This document shows, in pieces, positions 22,853-31,552 of a DNA stretch of 52,429 bases. The notes under the pieces were generated by a model. The model saw nothing but the letters and a program-made list of their open reading frames with translations. It had not been told where the DNA came from and made no database searches. Source of the stretch: Acidimicrobiaceae bacterium (GTDB lineage: Bacteria; Actinomycetota; Acidimicrobiia; Acidimicrobiales; RAAP-2); the NCBI GenBank assembly GCA_027315045.1, contig DAHUZS010000082.1:1-52429 (forward strand), in the 5' to 3' direction. How positions within the stretch are numbered: the stretch's first letter is position 1; every line of letters begins with the position of its first letter. The position numbers and the translations under genes were made by a program.

Positions 22853-25173
22853 CTTTCCTCCTCGGTGGCGGTGTGGAGCGCCAGGATGGCGTAGAGCCCG
22901 TAGAGGATCTGGCGCAGGTCGACCACGTCGACGTCGTCGAGCCCCTCGGCGCCCACCCCGTCGAGGACCCGGCAGAGCCGGCGGATCTGGTGGGCGATTT
23001 CCAGGTGGGCCCGGCTGAGGGCGCCGGTCGGGTCCACCGCCCCGAGTGCCCGGTGCTCGGGGCGGTAGAAGGCCTCCTCCTCGGCCGCCTCGTGCGGCTC
23101 CACCTCCTCCACCAACAGCCGCTGCACCCGCCACACGGCGGTCAAAGCGGCGGCCCGGTCGGGGCCACCGAGCGCGTCGGCCGCCGCCCGCACCTCTTCG
23201 AGGTCGGCCCGGATGGCCCGGTGCTCGGAGAGGAACCGGGCCACCAGGCGCTCCTCGTCCCCCCCGAGGCGAAGGCGCCCCGGGCCGGCGGAGAGGGCGC
23301 GCAGGGCGTTGACGATCACCGCGACGTCGATGGCCTCCTGGGCGAGCGCCCCCCACACCGCCGGCAGCAACCCGAAGGCGGCGACCCCCATCCCGGCCAC
23401 CGACAGCGCCATGCCGATCACGACGCTCTCCCAGGCGATGGCCCGGGTCCGGCGGGCCAGGGTCACCGCCTCGCCCACCCGGTCGAGGCGGTCCACGGTG
23501 ACCACCACGTCGGCCGCCTCCGAGGAGGCGGTGGCCCCCCGGGCGCCGAGCGCCACCCCGACGTCGGCCACCGCCAGGGCCGGGGCGTCGTTGACCCCGT
23601 CGCCGACCATCACCGTCGGGGCCCGGCGCCGTTCGAGCTCGATGACCTCCAGCTTCTCGGCCGGGGACACCTCGGCCACGACGCCGTCGACGCCGATCGC
23701 CGCCGCCACCGTCTCGGCGACCTCCCGCCGGTCGCCGGTGACCATCACGATGCGGCCGAAGCCGTCCTTGCGCAGTCGCCAGATCGTGCTCGGCCCATCG
23801 GGGCGCAGCGGGTCCTGGAAGACCAGCACCCCGGCCGGCCGGCCGTCCACCGAGACAAAGACGGTCAGGGCGCCGTCGAGGGCGGCCGCCCGCCGGGCCG
23901 CCTTGGCCCACGGCGGGACCCCCTTCACCCCCGTCCACTCGGCCTTGCCCACCGCCACCGGATGCCCGCCGACCGAGCCCCGCACCCCCCGGCCGGCCAC
24001 CTCCTCCACCCCGACCGGCAGGGACAGGGCGAGGTCGCGCTCGGTGGCCGCCCGCACCACCGCCGCTGCCAGGACGTGGCTCGAGAGCTGGTCGAGCGAG
24101 GCGGCCAGCGCCAGGATCTCGGACTCGGCCAGCTCCCCGGCGCTGACCACGCTGGCCAGGCGGGGCTGGCCCAGGGTGAGGGTGCCGGTCTTGTCGATGA
24201 GGAGGGTCCGGCACCGGGCCAGACGCTCCAGCACGTCCCCGCCCTTCACCACCACCTCCCGGCGGGCGGCCCGGGAGAGTCCGGCGACGAAGGCGATCGG
24301 GGCGGCCAGGATGAGCGGGCACGGGGTGGCCACCACCAGCACGGCCACCGCCCGGGTGGCCCCGCCGGCGGCCCATCCGGCGCCGGCCACCGCCAGGGTC
24401 AGGCCGAGGAACCACTGGGCGTAGCGGTCGGCGAGGCGGACGAACGGCGGCCGGGTGGTCTCGGCCGCCGCCACCAGGCGCACGATGCCCTCGTAGGTGC
24501 TGTTGGCCGCGGTCGCGGTGGCCCGGAGTTCGAAGGGTCCGCCGACGTTGACCACCCCGCTGCGCACGGCGTCGCCGGCCGGCCGCTCGACCGGGAGGCC
24601 CTCGCCGGTGAGCGCCGACTCGTCGAGCACCGCCGAGGTGGCAACGACCATGCCGTCGATCGCCACCACCTCGCCCGGACCCACCACGAGGAGGTCCCCG
24701 GGCTCGACCGCCTCGGGCGCCACCGTCTCGACCGCCCCCTCGCGCCGACGGTGGACCAGGGTCGGACGCCGGGCCAGCACGGCGGCGAGGTCGCGCCGGG
24801 CCCGGCCGGCCGCCCAGGACTCGAGCGTCCCCCCGCTGCCCACCATCACCGCGATGACCGCGGCCGCCAGCGGCTCGCCGACGGCGACCGCTCCGACCAG
24901 GGCCAAAAGGGCGATCGCGTCGACCCCCAGGTGGCCCCGCCACAGCGCCAGCGCGGTCGACCACGCGACCGAGAGCGCGGCCAGGGCCGCCCCGGCGCTC
25001 CACACGTCGTCGCCCGCGCCTGACGCCCCGGCCAGGTGGGCGGCCCCGCCGGCCGCCAACGTGGCCACGGTCAGGGCCAGCAGCACGCCCGGCCGGGCCC
25101 GCTCCAGCCGTTGCCCCAAGGACGCGCGCCGACCGGGCGGCACCGGGCCATCCTGCACCGGGCCATCGTGCAC
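22819..25173 (-). CDS. P1B-5 metal ATPase with C-terminal hemerythrin domain
   Basis: This 784-residue P-type ATPase has no N-terminal metal-binding domain. Phosphorylation occurs at Asp327 (DKTGTLT); LTGE and GDGVNDAP are present. The membrane metal motif is TPCP (Cys285), and the last membrane helix reads QEAIDVAVIVNALR; both define the P1B-5 group, with Nia as the known example (iron or nickel export). From about residue 645 a hemerythrin-like bundle follows, with histidines in SEHRAIR, EPHEAAEEE, RAHLEIAHQ and LHTATEEE. I chose the GTG at 25173, just after AAAGGGGG. A 15-bp repeat at the 5' end encodes a tandem DGPV-type N-terminus. The metal is inferred. Confidence 0.9.
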   Translation of the reverse strand: MHDGPVQDGPVPPGRRASLGQRLERARPGVLLALTVATLAAGGAAHLAGASGAGDDVWSAGAALAALSVAWSTALALWRGHLGVDAIALLALVGAVAVGEPLAAAVIAVMVGSGGTLESWAAGRARRDLAAVLARRPTLVHRRREGAVETVAPEAVEPGDLLVVGPGEVVAIDGMVVATSAVLDESALTGEGLPVERPAGDAVRSGVVNVGGPFELRATATAANSTYEGIVRLVAAAETTRPPFVRLADRYAQWFLGLTLAVAGAGWAAGGATRAVAVLVVATPCPLILAAPIAFVAGLSRAARREVVVKGGDVLERLARCRTLLIDKTGTLTLGQPRLASVVSAGELAESEILALAASLDQLSSHVLAAAVVRAATERDLALSLPVGVEEVAGRGVRGSVGGHPVAVGKAEWTGVKGVPPWAKAARRAAALDGALTVFVSVDGRPAGVLVFQDPLRPDGPSTIWRLRKDGFGRIVMVTGDRREVAETVAAAIGVDGVVAEVSPAEKLEVIELERRRAPTVMVGDGVNDAPALAVADVGVALGARGATASSEAADVVVTVDRLDRVGEAVTLARRTRAIAWESVVIGMALSVAGMGVAAFGLLPAVWGALAQEAIDVAVIVNALRALSAGPGRLRLGGDEERLVARFLSEHRAIRADLEEVRAAADALGGPDRAAALTAVWRVQRLLVEEVEPHEAAEEEAFYRPEHRALGAVDPTGALSRAHLEIAHQIRRLCRVLDGVGAEGLDDVDVVDLRQILYGLYAILALHTATEEESYRLMDDVAGS

Positions 25174-25213
25174 CGGGCCGCCCCCTTTGGCCAGGTACGA
25201 AGGTCCCTCCCCC

Positions 25214-25256
25214 GGACCCCGGCCGCGGTCGGACCCGACCGCGGGGCCGGGGGTCC
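25214..25256. promoter_or_regulatory. Palindrome between the P1B-5 ATPase and uspA
   Basis: A perfect 10-bp inverted repeat (CCGCGGTCGG at 25223-25232 and CCGACCGCGG at 25235-25244) with a 2-nt centre lies in the 127-bp divergent gap. It is flanked by a second imperfect pair (GGACCCCGG at 25214 and CCGGGGGTCC at 25247). It overlaps the -35 region of uspA and stands 50 bp from the ATPase start, as expected for an operator read by a dimeric regulator. No regulator gene is adjacent. Confidence 0.55.
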
Positions 25257-25260
25257 GGCA

Positions 25261-25266
25261 TACTCT
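25261..25266 (+). promoter_or_regulatory. Candidate -10 of uspA
   Basis: TACTCT lies 34 nt before the GTG at 25301 in a short AT-rich island. The leader holds a GAGGAGA ribosome site. The palindrome occupies the position of the -35 box, so regulation there is plausible. Confidence 0.45.
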
Positions 25267-25300
25267 TTTGGTCCGGCCGAGCTCGACGAGGAGAACGCAC

Positions 25301-25768
25301 GTGCCCCCAGACGACCCCGACGCCGGAGGAAGCGGACCGAGGGGCCGGGTCGTGGTCGGGGTCGACGGCTCTGGACCCTCGATGGATGCGCTCCGCTGGG
25401 CGGTGGCCCAGGCCTCGGGCCGTGGGCTAACCCTCGAGATCGTGCACGTCCGGGTGGTCCGCAAGGTGGTCTCCGAGCTCATCGTGGGGGCCGAGGCCGA
25501 GGAGGAGGAGATCCTCGGACAGGCGGTGGCCACGGCGAAGGCCCTCGCGCCCGACCTCGAGGTGCACGGATACCTCGAGGACCCCCCGGCCGCCGGTCAC
25601 CTCGTCGAGGCCAGCCGGGGCGCTGCACTCCTGGTCGTCGGGTCCCGCGGGCTCGGGGGGTTCAAGGAGCTCATGCTGGGCTCGGTGAGCCAGCAGTGCG
25701 TCCACCACGCCCACTGCCCGGTCCTCGTGGTGCGGCCCGAGCCCGAAGTCCCGGCCCGACCGGACTAG
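25301..25768 (+). CDS. Universal stress protein (UspA domain)
   Basis: A single 155-residue UspA domain. The first strand VVVGVDGSGPSMDALRWA and the ATP-binding loop GSRGLGGFKELMLGSVSQQ (G-x2-G-x9-G-S) are intact, so it belongs to the nucleotide-binding class. The end VHHAHCPVLVVRP is typical. The GTG start has GAGGAGA upstream. It lies between two P-type ATPases, one divergent and one convergent, so it may be linked to ion stress. Confidence 0.92.
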   Translation: MPPDDPDAGGSGPRGRVVVGVDGSGPSMDALRWAVAQASGRGLTLEIVHVRVVRKVVSELIVGAEAEEEEILGQAVATAKALAPDLEVHGYLEDPPAAGHLVEASRGAALLVVGSRGLGGFKELMLGSVSQQCVHHAHCPVLVVRPEPEVPARPD

Positions 25769-25779
25769 GGCGGATCGGT

Positions 25780-28170
25780 CTAGCGGGCGGGTCGCCGGCG
25801 GCGGGCGAGGGCTCGCACCACGAGCGGCGCCAACCGGACCCCGGTCACCAGCGCGACCACCGCCACCCCGACCACCAGGACCTCCTCAAGGAGCGTGGTG
25901 GGCGCCGGGATGGCCAGGCCGAAGACCCGGCGGAAGAAGGGCACCAGCATGGCGAGCGCGGCCCCGCCCGCCATCAGCACCAGGAGACCGAGGCGGACCG
26001 GGTCGAGCGGACGGCTGATGAGCCCGAGGACCACCAGGCCGACGGCGAGCAGGGCCAGGGTGGCCGCCGTGCGGGCCTCCTCGGCGCTCGCTCCCGGGGC
26101 CGCCCGGGCCAGGGCGTAGACGGCGAAGGCGCAAACGCCCGACACCAGTCCCGCCGGTACCGCGAAGCGCAGGACCCGGCGGGCGAACCCCGGGGAGGCC
26201 CGGGGGGCCGAGGTGGCCAGAGCCAGGAAGAAGCCGGGGACCCCGATCGTGAAGGTCGTGACGATGGTCAGGTGCCGGGGGAAGAACGGGAACGGCACGC
26301 CGCTCACCGCCACCACCACCCCGAGCAGCGCGGCGTAGACGGTCTTGGTCACGAACAGGTTCCCGACCCGCTCGATGTTGGCGATGACCCGGCGCCCCTC
26401 GCCGAGCACCCGGGGCACGACCGAGAAGGCGCTGTCGAGGAGGATGATGCGGGCCACCGACCGGGCCGACTGGCTCCCCGAGCCCATCGCGATGCCGAGG
26501 TCGGCCTGCTTCAGGGCCCCCACGTCGTTGACCCCGTCGCCGACCATGGCCACGATCCGCCCCCGGGCCTGGAGGCTCCGGACCGCGGCCAGCTTCTGGT
26601 CCGGCCGGACCCGGCCGACCACGTTGCCGGTGTCCAGGGCCGCGCCGATCGCCGCCTCGTCGGCCCCGAGCCCGGTGGCGTCCGCGGCGGCCCGGCCGAG
26701 GGGGATGCCCACCCGGGCGGCCACGCTCGCCACGGTGACCGGCGAGTCGCCCGAGAGCACCTTGATCTCGATCCCCTGGGCCAGGAGGTAGCGGACGGTC
26801 TCGGGCGCGTCGGGCCGGACCCGCTCCCCGAACACGAGCAGGCCGACCGGCTCGAGCGCGGGCAGGGCCGGCTGCCCGTCGGCCGGGATGGCGGCAAGGG
26901 CCCGGGCGAGGAGGACGACCCGCTCGCCCGAGCGCTCGTGGGCGGCCAGCCGCTCTTCGGCCTCGGGCGGGAGCGAGGGGGCCACGATGCCTGGCGCCCC
27001 GAGGACCCACAGGCCGCGCCCGGTGAAGCCGAGCGCGCTCCACTTGCGGGCCGAGGAGAACGGGACCACCGTCTCGAGGGGCCACGGCTCGGCGTCGGGG
27101 TAGCGGGCCCGGACCGCCGACATGGTGGCGTTGGGGGCCGGGTCCGAGGCCGCCAGGGCCGCCACCACCTCCTCCAGCTCGTCGGGGCTCTGCCCGACGA
27201 GCGGCTCCACCGCCTCGAGGCTGACGCCGGGCTCGGTGAGCGTCCCGGTCTTGTCGATGCAGAGCACGTCGACCCGGGCCAGCCCCTCGATGGCCGCCAG
27301 CTCCTGGACGAGCACCCGCCGGCGGGCCAGCCGGAGCGCGCCGACGGCGAAGGCGATGGAGGTCAGCAGCACCAGGCCCTCGGGCACCATGGCGCCGACG
27401 CCGGCCACCGAGCCCCGGAGGGCGTCGGGGAGCGACTGGTGGCTCCGCAGCAGCTCGTTCACGACGAGCAGGGCCCCGGTCGGGACCATCACCCAGGTCA
27501 CCAGGCGCAGGATCCAGTTCGTCCCCTGCTGGAGCTCCGATCGGACCAGGCTGAACTGGCGGGCCTCGGCCTCCAGACGCACCGCGTAGGCGTCGGCGCC
27601 AACTCCGGTCACCGTGACGTTGCCCCGGCCGGCGGTGACGAAGCTCCCGGCGTGCACGGTGTCGCCGGCCGCCTTCTCCACCGGCTCGGCCTCCCCGGTG
27701 AGCAGGGACTCGTCGAGCTCGAGGCCGGCCGAGGCCAGCACCACGGCGTCGGCACCGACCTGGTCCCCGGCTTCTAGCACCACCAGGTCGTCCAGCACCA
27801 GCTCCTCGACCGCGACGGTGCCCGGGGACCCGTCCCGCACCACCCGGGCGCTCGGGGCGGTGAGGATGGCCAGCCGGTCGAGGGTCCGCTTGGTCCGCAC
27901 CTCCTGGAAGATCCCGATGGCCACGTTGCTCGTCAGCACCACCCCGAACAGGGCGTCCTGGGGCGGGCCGACGAAGGCCACCACCACGAGGAGGGAGCCC
28001 AGGATGGCGTTGAACCGGGTGAGGAGGTTGGCCCGGAGGATCTGGGGCAGGGTGCGCCCGGGGCCGGGGGGCGCCACGTTGGCCAGCCCGGCGGCCGTCC
28101 GTTCCCGGACCTCGGTTGAGGTGAGCCCGGGGTGGTCCCCGAGGGGCACGAAGGAGGCCGCGACGCTCAC
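25780..28170 (-). CDS. CtpE-like P-type ATPase
   Basis: The 796-residue pump matches mycobacterial CtpE in length and in the segment MVPEGLVLLTSIAFAVGALR, which is followed by RVLVQELAAIEGLARVDVLC. The phosphorylation site is CIDKTGTLTE, the actuator motif is LTGEAEPV and the hinge is MVGDGVNDVGALK. About ten membrane segments are present; the last six lie at the C-terminus. CtpE in mycobacteria is reported to import calcium; assignment here is by similarity. The GTG start has only a weak ribosome site. It is convergent with uspA (11 nt apart). Confidence 0.88.
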   Translation of the reverse strand: MSVAASFVPLGDHPGLTSTEVRERTAAGLANVAPPGPGRTLPQILRANLLTRFNAILGSLLVVVAFVGPPQDALFGVVLTSNVAIGIFQEVRTKRTLDRLAILTAPSARVVRDGSPGTVAVEELVLDDLVVLEAGDQVGADAVVLASAGLELDESLLTGEAEPVEKAAGDTVHAGSFVTAGRGNVTVTGVGADAYAVRLEAEARQFSLVRSELQQGTNWILRLVTWVMVPTGALLVVNELLRSHQSLPDALRGSVAGVGAMVPEGLVLLTSIAFAVGALRLARRRVLVQELAAIEGLARVDVLCIDKTGTLTEPGVSLEAVEPLVGQSPDELEEVVAALAASDPAPNATMSAVRARYPDAEPWPLETVVPFSSARKWSALGFTGRGLWVLGAPGIVAPSLPPEAEERLAAHERSGERVVLLARALAAIPADGQPALPALEPVGLLVFGERVRPDAPETVRYLLAQGIEIKVLSGDSPVTVASVAARVGIPLGRAAADATGLGADEAAIGAALDTGNVVGRVRPDQKLAAVRSLQARGRIVAMVGDGVNDVGALKQADLGIAMGSGSQSARSVARIILLDSAFSVVPRVLGEGRRVIANIERVGNLFVTKTVYAALLGVVVAVSGVPFPFFPRHLTIVTTFTIGVPGFFLALATSAPRASPGFARRVLRFAVPAGLVSGVCAFAVYALARAAPGASAEEARTAATLALLAVGLVVLGLISRPLDPVRLGLLVLMAGGAALAMLVPFFRRVFGLAIPAPTTLLEEVLVVGVAVVALVTGVRLAPLVVRALARRRRPAR

Positions 28171-28239
28171 CGGGGGGCCGCCCGAGACGCGCGCGGCGCG
28201 ACGGGCGCCGGGTCGGGGCGCCGGGGTGGTGTCGGCCTG

Positions 28240-29787
28240 CTACCGGGGGACGGTGCGGACCCCCACCTCCTCGCCGTCGGTGTCGCCGGCGCCCACCTCG
28301 ATGTGCACTGGCACCGGGATCGGCGGGAGCTCCTCGTGCTCGTCATCGGGCTGGGCCTCGGTCTCGACCGTCCGGTACTCGCCGGTGGCGCTGCGGGTCA
28401 TGACGACCGCCCGCTTCCGCTTGCCGATGTCGGCCCCGCCGCCCTGCATCTCGAGGCAGATGCGCCAGGTGAACAACCCGGCCACGATCGGCACCACGAA
28501 GACGAGGACCCGAAAGGTCCAGAGCACCTCGTTCAAGGAGACGTGGAAGAAGTTGGCCAGCACGTCGGTCGCGCTCGCGCCGAGCAGGGTGAACATGAGG
28601 GCGATCATCGCCGCCCCGGCGGCGGTGCGTTTGGGCCGGTCCCGCGGCCGGTCCAACAGGTGGTGGATGGCGTTGTCGCCGGTGAATTTCCGTTCGATGG
28701 CCGGCCAGGCGTAGCAGAGCGTGAAGATCATGCCCGGGAACACGACCGCCGGCAGGAGCACCACGAAGGGAATGGTGTGGCCCCAGCCGGCGAACTCCCA
28801 GCTGGGCATGATCCGCATGGCCCCGTCGAGCCACCCCATATACCAGTCCGGCTGAACGGCGTAGGAGATCTTGTCCGCCTGGTACTGGCCGAACTGCCAG
28901 ATCGGGTTGATCTGGGCGAGCCCGCCCAACACGGTGATGACGCCGGTGATCATGAAGAGGTACCCGGTGGTCTTGGCCATGAAGGTCGGGTACATGGGCG
29001 AGCCGACCACGTTGCCCTCGGTCCGTCCCTTGCCCGGGAACTGGGTGTGCTTCTGGCGGACCAGGAGGAACAGGTGGGCGCCGATCAACCCGGCCAGGAT
29101 GGCCGGGAGGATGAGGACGTGGACGATGTAGAGCCGGGGGATGATGAGCGTCCCGGGGTAGTTGCCCCCGAACAACCAGAAGGCCAGGTAGCTGCCGACG
29201 AAGGGGATCGACAGGATGATCGAGTACATGATCCGCAGCCCGGTCCCCGAGATGAGGTCGTCGGGGAGCGAGTAGCCGATGAACCCGTTGGCCAGAGACA
29301 GCACGAGCAGGGTGAGCCCGATCGTCCAGTTGAGCTCGCGGGGCTTGCGGAAGGCGCCGGTGAAGAAGATGCGGGCCATGTGGATGACGATGGCCCCGAT
29401 GAAGATGTCGGCCGCCCAGTGGTGCATCTGGCGCATGAGCAGGCCGGCCCGGACCGACAGGCTGAGGTCGACCGTCGAGGCGTAGGCGGCGGTCACCTTC
29501 TGGCCCCGCAGCGGAGCATAGGAGCCGTGGTAGACGGAGAGGGTCTGGGACGGGACGTAGTAGAGGGTGAGGAAGATCCCCGTCGCGATGAGGACGATGA
29601 AGGAGTACAGCGCAATCTCACCCAGCATGAACGACCAGTGGTCGGGGAAGATCTTGTCGAGGAAGGTGCGGCCGCCCTTGGCCACCCCCAACCGGTCGTC
29701 GATCTCCCCGATGATCTGGCCGACGCGGCCGTAGCGGCCCCGCGCCGCCTGCGCCTCGCGCTTGGTCCGGACGCCGGCGGTGCTCAC
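28240..29787 (-). CDS. qcrB: Cytochrome b of the bcc complex
   Basis: This 515-residue protein oxidises menaquinol and passes electrons through two b hemes. Heme ligand histidines occur in MRQMHHWAADIFIGAIVIH and in VHVLILPAILAGLIGAH. The quinol-site motif is PDWYMGW, the actinobacterial form of PEWY. The C-terminal tail is long and acidic (QPDDEHEELPP). The GTG start overlaps the qcrA stop; an upstream open extension is out of frame with family similarity. It ends the operon ctaE-qcrC-qcrA-qcrB. Confidence 0.97.
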   Translation of the reverse strand: MSTAGVRTKREAQAARGRYGRVGQIIGEIDDRLGVAKGGRTFLDKIFPDHWSFMLGEIALYSFIVLIATGIFLTLYYVPSQTLSVYHGSYAPLRGQKVTAAYASTVDLSLSVRAGLLMRQMHHWAADIFIGAIVIHMARIFFTGAFRKPRELNWTIGLTLLVLSLANGFIGYSLPDDLISGTGLRIMYSIILSIPFVGSYLAFWLFGGNYPGTLIIPRLYIVHVLILPAILAGLIGAHLFLLVRQKHTQFPGKGRTEGNVVGSPMYPTFMAKTTGYLFMITGVITVLGGLAQINPIWQFGQYQADKISYAVQPDWYMGWLDGAMRIMPSWEFAGWGHTIPFVVLLPAVVFPGMIFTLCYAWPAIERKFTGDNAIHHLLDRPRDRPKRTAAGAAMIALMFTLLGASATDVLANFFHVSLNEVLWTFRVLVFVVPIVAGLFTWRICLEMQGGGADIGKRKRAVVMTRSATGEYRTVETEAQPDDEHEELPPIPVPVHIEVGAGDTDGEEVGVRTVPR

Positions 29788-30740
29788 GTCGTGGTCCGTT
29801 CGTAGTAGCCCGGGCCGACCGGCTGGTCGTAGCCGGACTGGGCCCGGAGGAACCCGGCCCGGTCGATGTACAGCGGGAGCTGGGGCAGGGGGCGGGGGGC
29901 TGGGCCGAACTCGGGGACCGCGCCGTCGTCGATGTTGAACATCGACTGGTGGCACGGGCAGACCAAGAGGCGCAGCAGCTTCTCGTAGAGGCCGACCGGG
30001 CACCCGGCGTGGGTGCAGAGCTTCGAGTAGGCGATGTAGCCGGCCGGTGCCCAGGTGGACCGGCCCTTCTCGGTCACGATGGCCGTGGTCCCGGCCCGGA
30101 TGAGGACCGTCTGGTCGACCGCCACCGTCTGGTCGTTGCTCTCGAACCCGGCCGGGAAGACGGTGACGATGCCCCCGGGCTCCAGGGCCTCGACGTGGAT
30201 GGCCCGGCCGTTCGAGTCGACGAGGAGCGAGCCCCGGCGCCAGTTGGTCTTGGTCAAGGTGAGGCCGGGCAACGGACCGAGCGAGCGCAGGAGCGGGAAG
30301 AGGGCGACGATGCCGAAGATGCCCATCCCCGAGCCGAGGAGGCCGAGGAGGACCCGCCGGCGCTTCACCACCACCCCGGTGCGCTCGACCAGGGCGGCGG
30401 CGATGGCCTCCCGCTCGGCCCGGGCGGAATGCAGGGCGTGGCGGGCCTCGGAGAACGGGCCCTGGGGCATCAGGTACTTCCCCCAGGCGGTGATGCCGAG
30501 GCCGAGGAAGAACAGGCCCAGGCCGAGCGAGAGCCCGAGGGTGAAGGGCCTCCAGTTCTGCACGTAGGCCGCGCCGAACAGCGCCACCCCGATCACGCCG
30601 AGGACGAAGAACCATGCGATGGCCCGCTCCGCGCCCTCGGGGTTGCGCACCGCCTCGCGCAGGTGCGGGTCGTCGAGGCTGGTCGCCGGGAGGGGCAGGT
30701 CCGCATCCATGGCCGCCTCGAGCTCGGTGTCCTGGCTCAC
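29784..30740 (-). CDS. qcrA: Rieske iron-sulfur protein of the bcc complex
   Basis: The 318-residue protein has three membrane segments before the Rieske domain, as in actinobacteria. The 2Fe-2S ligands are in KLCTHAGCPVG and VCPCHQSMF. A twin-arginine motif KRRRVLLGLLG precedes the third membrane segment, matching the known Tat-dependent insertion of actinobacterial QcrA. The GTG start overlaps the qcrC stop by 4 nt, and the stop overlaps qcrB the same way. Confidence 0.97.
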   Translation of the reverse strand: MSQDTELEAAMDADLPLPATSLDDPHLREAVRNPEGAERAIAWFFVLGVIGVALFGAAYVQNWRPFTLGLSLGLGLFFLGLGITAWGKYLMPQGPFSEARHALHSARAEREAIAAALVERTGVVVKRRRVLLGLLGSGMGIFGIVALFPLLRSLGPLPGLTLTKTNWRRGSLLVDSNGRAIHVEALEPGGIVTVFPAGFESNDQTVAVDQTVLIRAGTTAIVTEKGRSTWAPAGYIAYSKLCTHAGCPVGLYEKLLRLLVCPCHQSMFNIDDGAVPEFGPAPRPLPQLPLYIDRAGFLRAQSGYDQPVGPGYYERTTT

Positions 30741-31552
30741 GTCCGCTCCCCGATCCAATAGCCGACCAGCGCCAGGATCCCTACCCCGAACAACAGGGCC
30801 ACGAAGCCCTCGCCCACCGGCCCCACCCCGCCCAGGGCGAAGCCGCCGGGGTTGGTCGGGTGCTGGATGTACTTGGTCACATACGCATCGATGTCGGCCA
30901 CCTGGGCGTCGGTCAGATTCCCGCTAAAGCGGGGCATGGTGCCCGGGCCGGTACGAATGGCCTCGGCCACCTGGGTCGGCGTGGGGGCGCGCAACGATGG
31001 GGCGAAGGTGCCGAAGGCGAGCTCGTCACCGGCGCCGGTGATGGTGTGGCAGGCCGCGCAGTTGAGCGAGAACAGGTCGGCCCCGACGGCCACGTTGGCG
31101 TCCTTCAGGTTCACCTTGGGGATGGCCGGACGGGAGGGGTCGAGGGAGTTCACGTACGCCGCGACCTCGAGCGCCTCCTGGTTGCTCAGCTTGGCCGGCT
31201 TGGGAGGGGCCTGGACGGCGTAGGGGTTGTCGGCTGGCATAAGGCCGGTGGTGATCCACAAGTCGATCGTCGCCGGTCCCAACCCGACCAGGTTGGGCGC
31301 CCGCGACGTGCCCGCGCCGTCGGACCCATGACAGCTCGAACAGAAGGTGTCGAAGAGGGCCTGGCCGGCCGGGATGTAGGACTTCGGCGGGTAGTAGTAC
31401 CGGATCGCCGAGTCGCCGTAGGAGCGCTGGGACTGGTTCAGCCCGTTGGCCCCGCCGACGCCGAACGCGAGCACCCCGCCGAGCGCCACGCCGAAGACCA
31501 CCGCGCCCGGGAGCAGCAGCCGGCTGGAGCAGGCACGGCGCAGGCGCCCCAT
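30737..31552 (-). CDS. qcrC: Diheme cytochrome c of the bcc complex
   Basis: The protein of about 271 residues carries electrons from the Rieske centre to oxidase CuA inside the bcc-aa3 supercomplex, replacing a soluble cytochrome c. Two heme c sites are visible, CSSCH and CAACH, each with a later methionine (TGLMPADNP and GTMPRFSG). An N-terminal signal anchor and a C-terminal membrane helix (GFVALLFGVGILALVGYWI) bracket the domain. The ATG overlaps the ctaE stop by one nucleotide (TGATG); a GTG one codon earlier is also possible. Confidence 0.96.
   Translation of the reverse strand: MGRLRRACSSRLLLPGAVVFGVALGGVLAFGVGGANGLNQSQRSYGDSAIRYYYPPKSYIPAGQALFDTFCSSCHGSDGAGTSRAPNLVGLGPATIDLWITTGLMPADNPYAVQAPPKPAKLSNQEALEVAAYVNSLDPSRPAIPKVNLKDANVAVGADLFSLNCAACHTITGAGDELAFGTFAPSLRAPTPTQVAEAIRTGPGTMPRFSGNLTDAQVADIDAYVTKYIQHPTNPGGFALGGVGPVGEGFVALLFGVGILALVGYWIGERT

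Noticed and set aside
25141-25179. 15-bp direct repeat at the 5' end of the metal ATPase gene taken as a CRISPR-like or iteron array
   Set aside because: It has fewer than three full units with no spacers and is in frame with the N-terminal codons, so it is a coding repeat.
21883-25300. Very long open frames (over 1000 codons) on both strands across the MFS and metal ATPase region
   Set aside because: They are antisense or shifted shadows of genuine genes in high-GC DNA. Their translations are low-complexity, rich in R, G, P and H, and lack domain motifs.
29788-30615. Apparent 276-residue N-terminal extension of QcrB
   Set aside because: The extension is a frame-shifted reading of qcrA, low-complexity and without cytochrome b similarity; the GTG at 29787 overlaps the qcrA stop like the other junctions.
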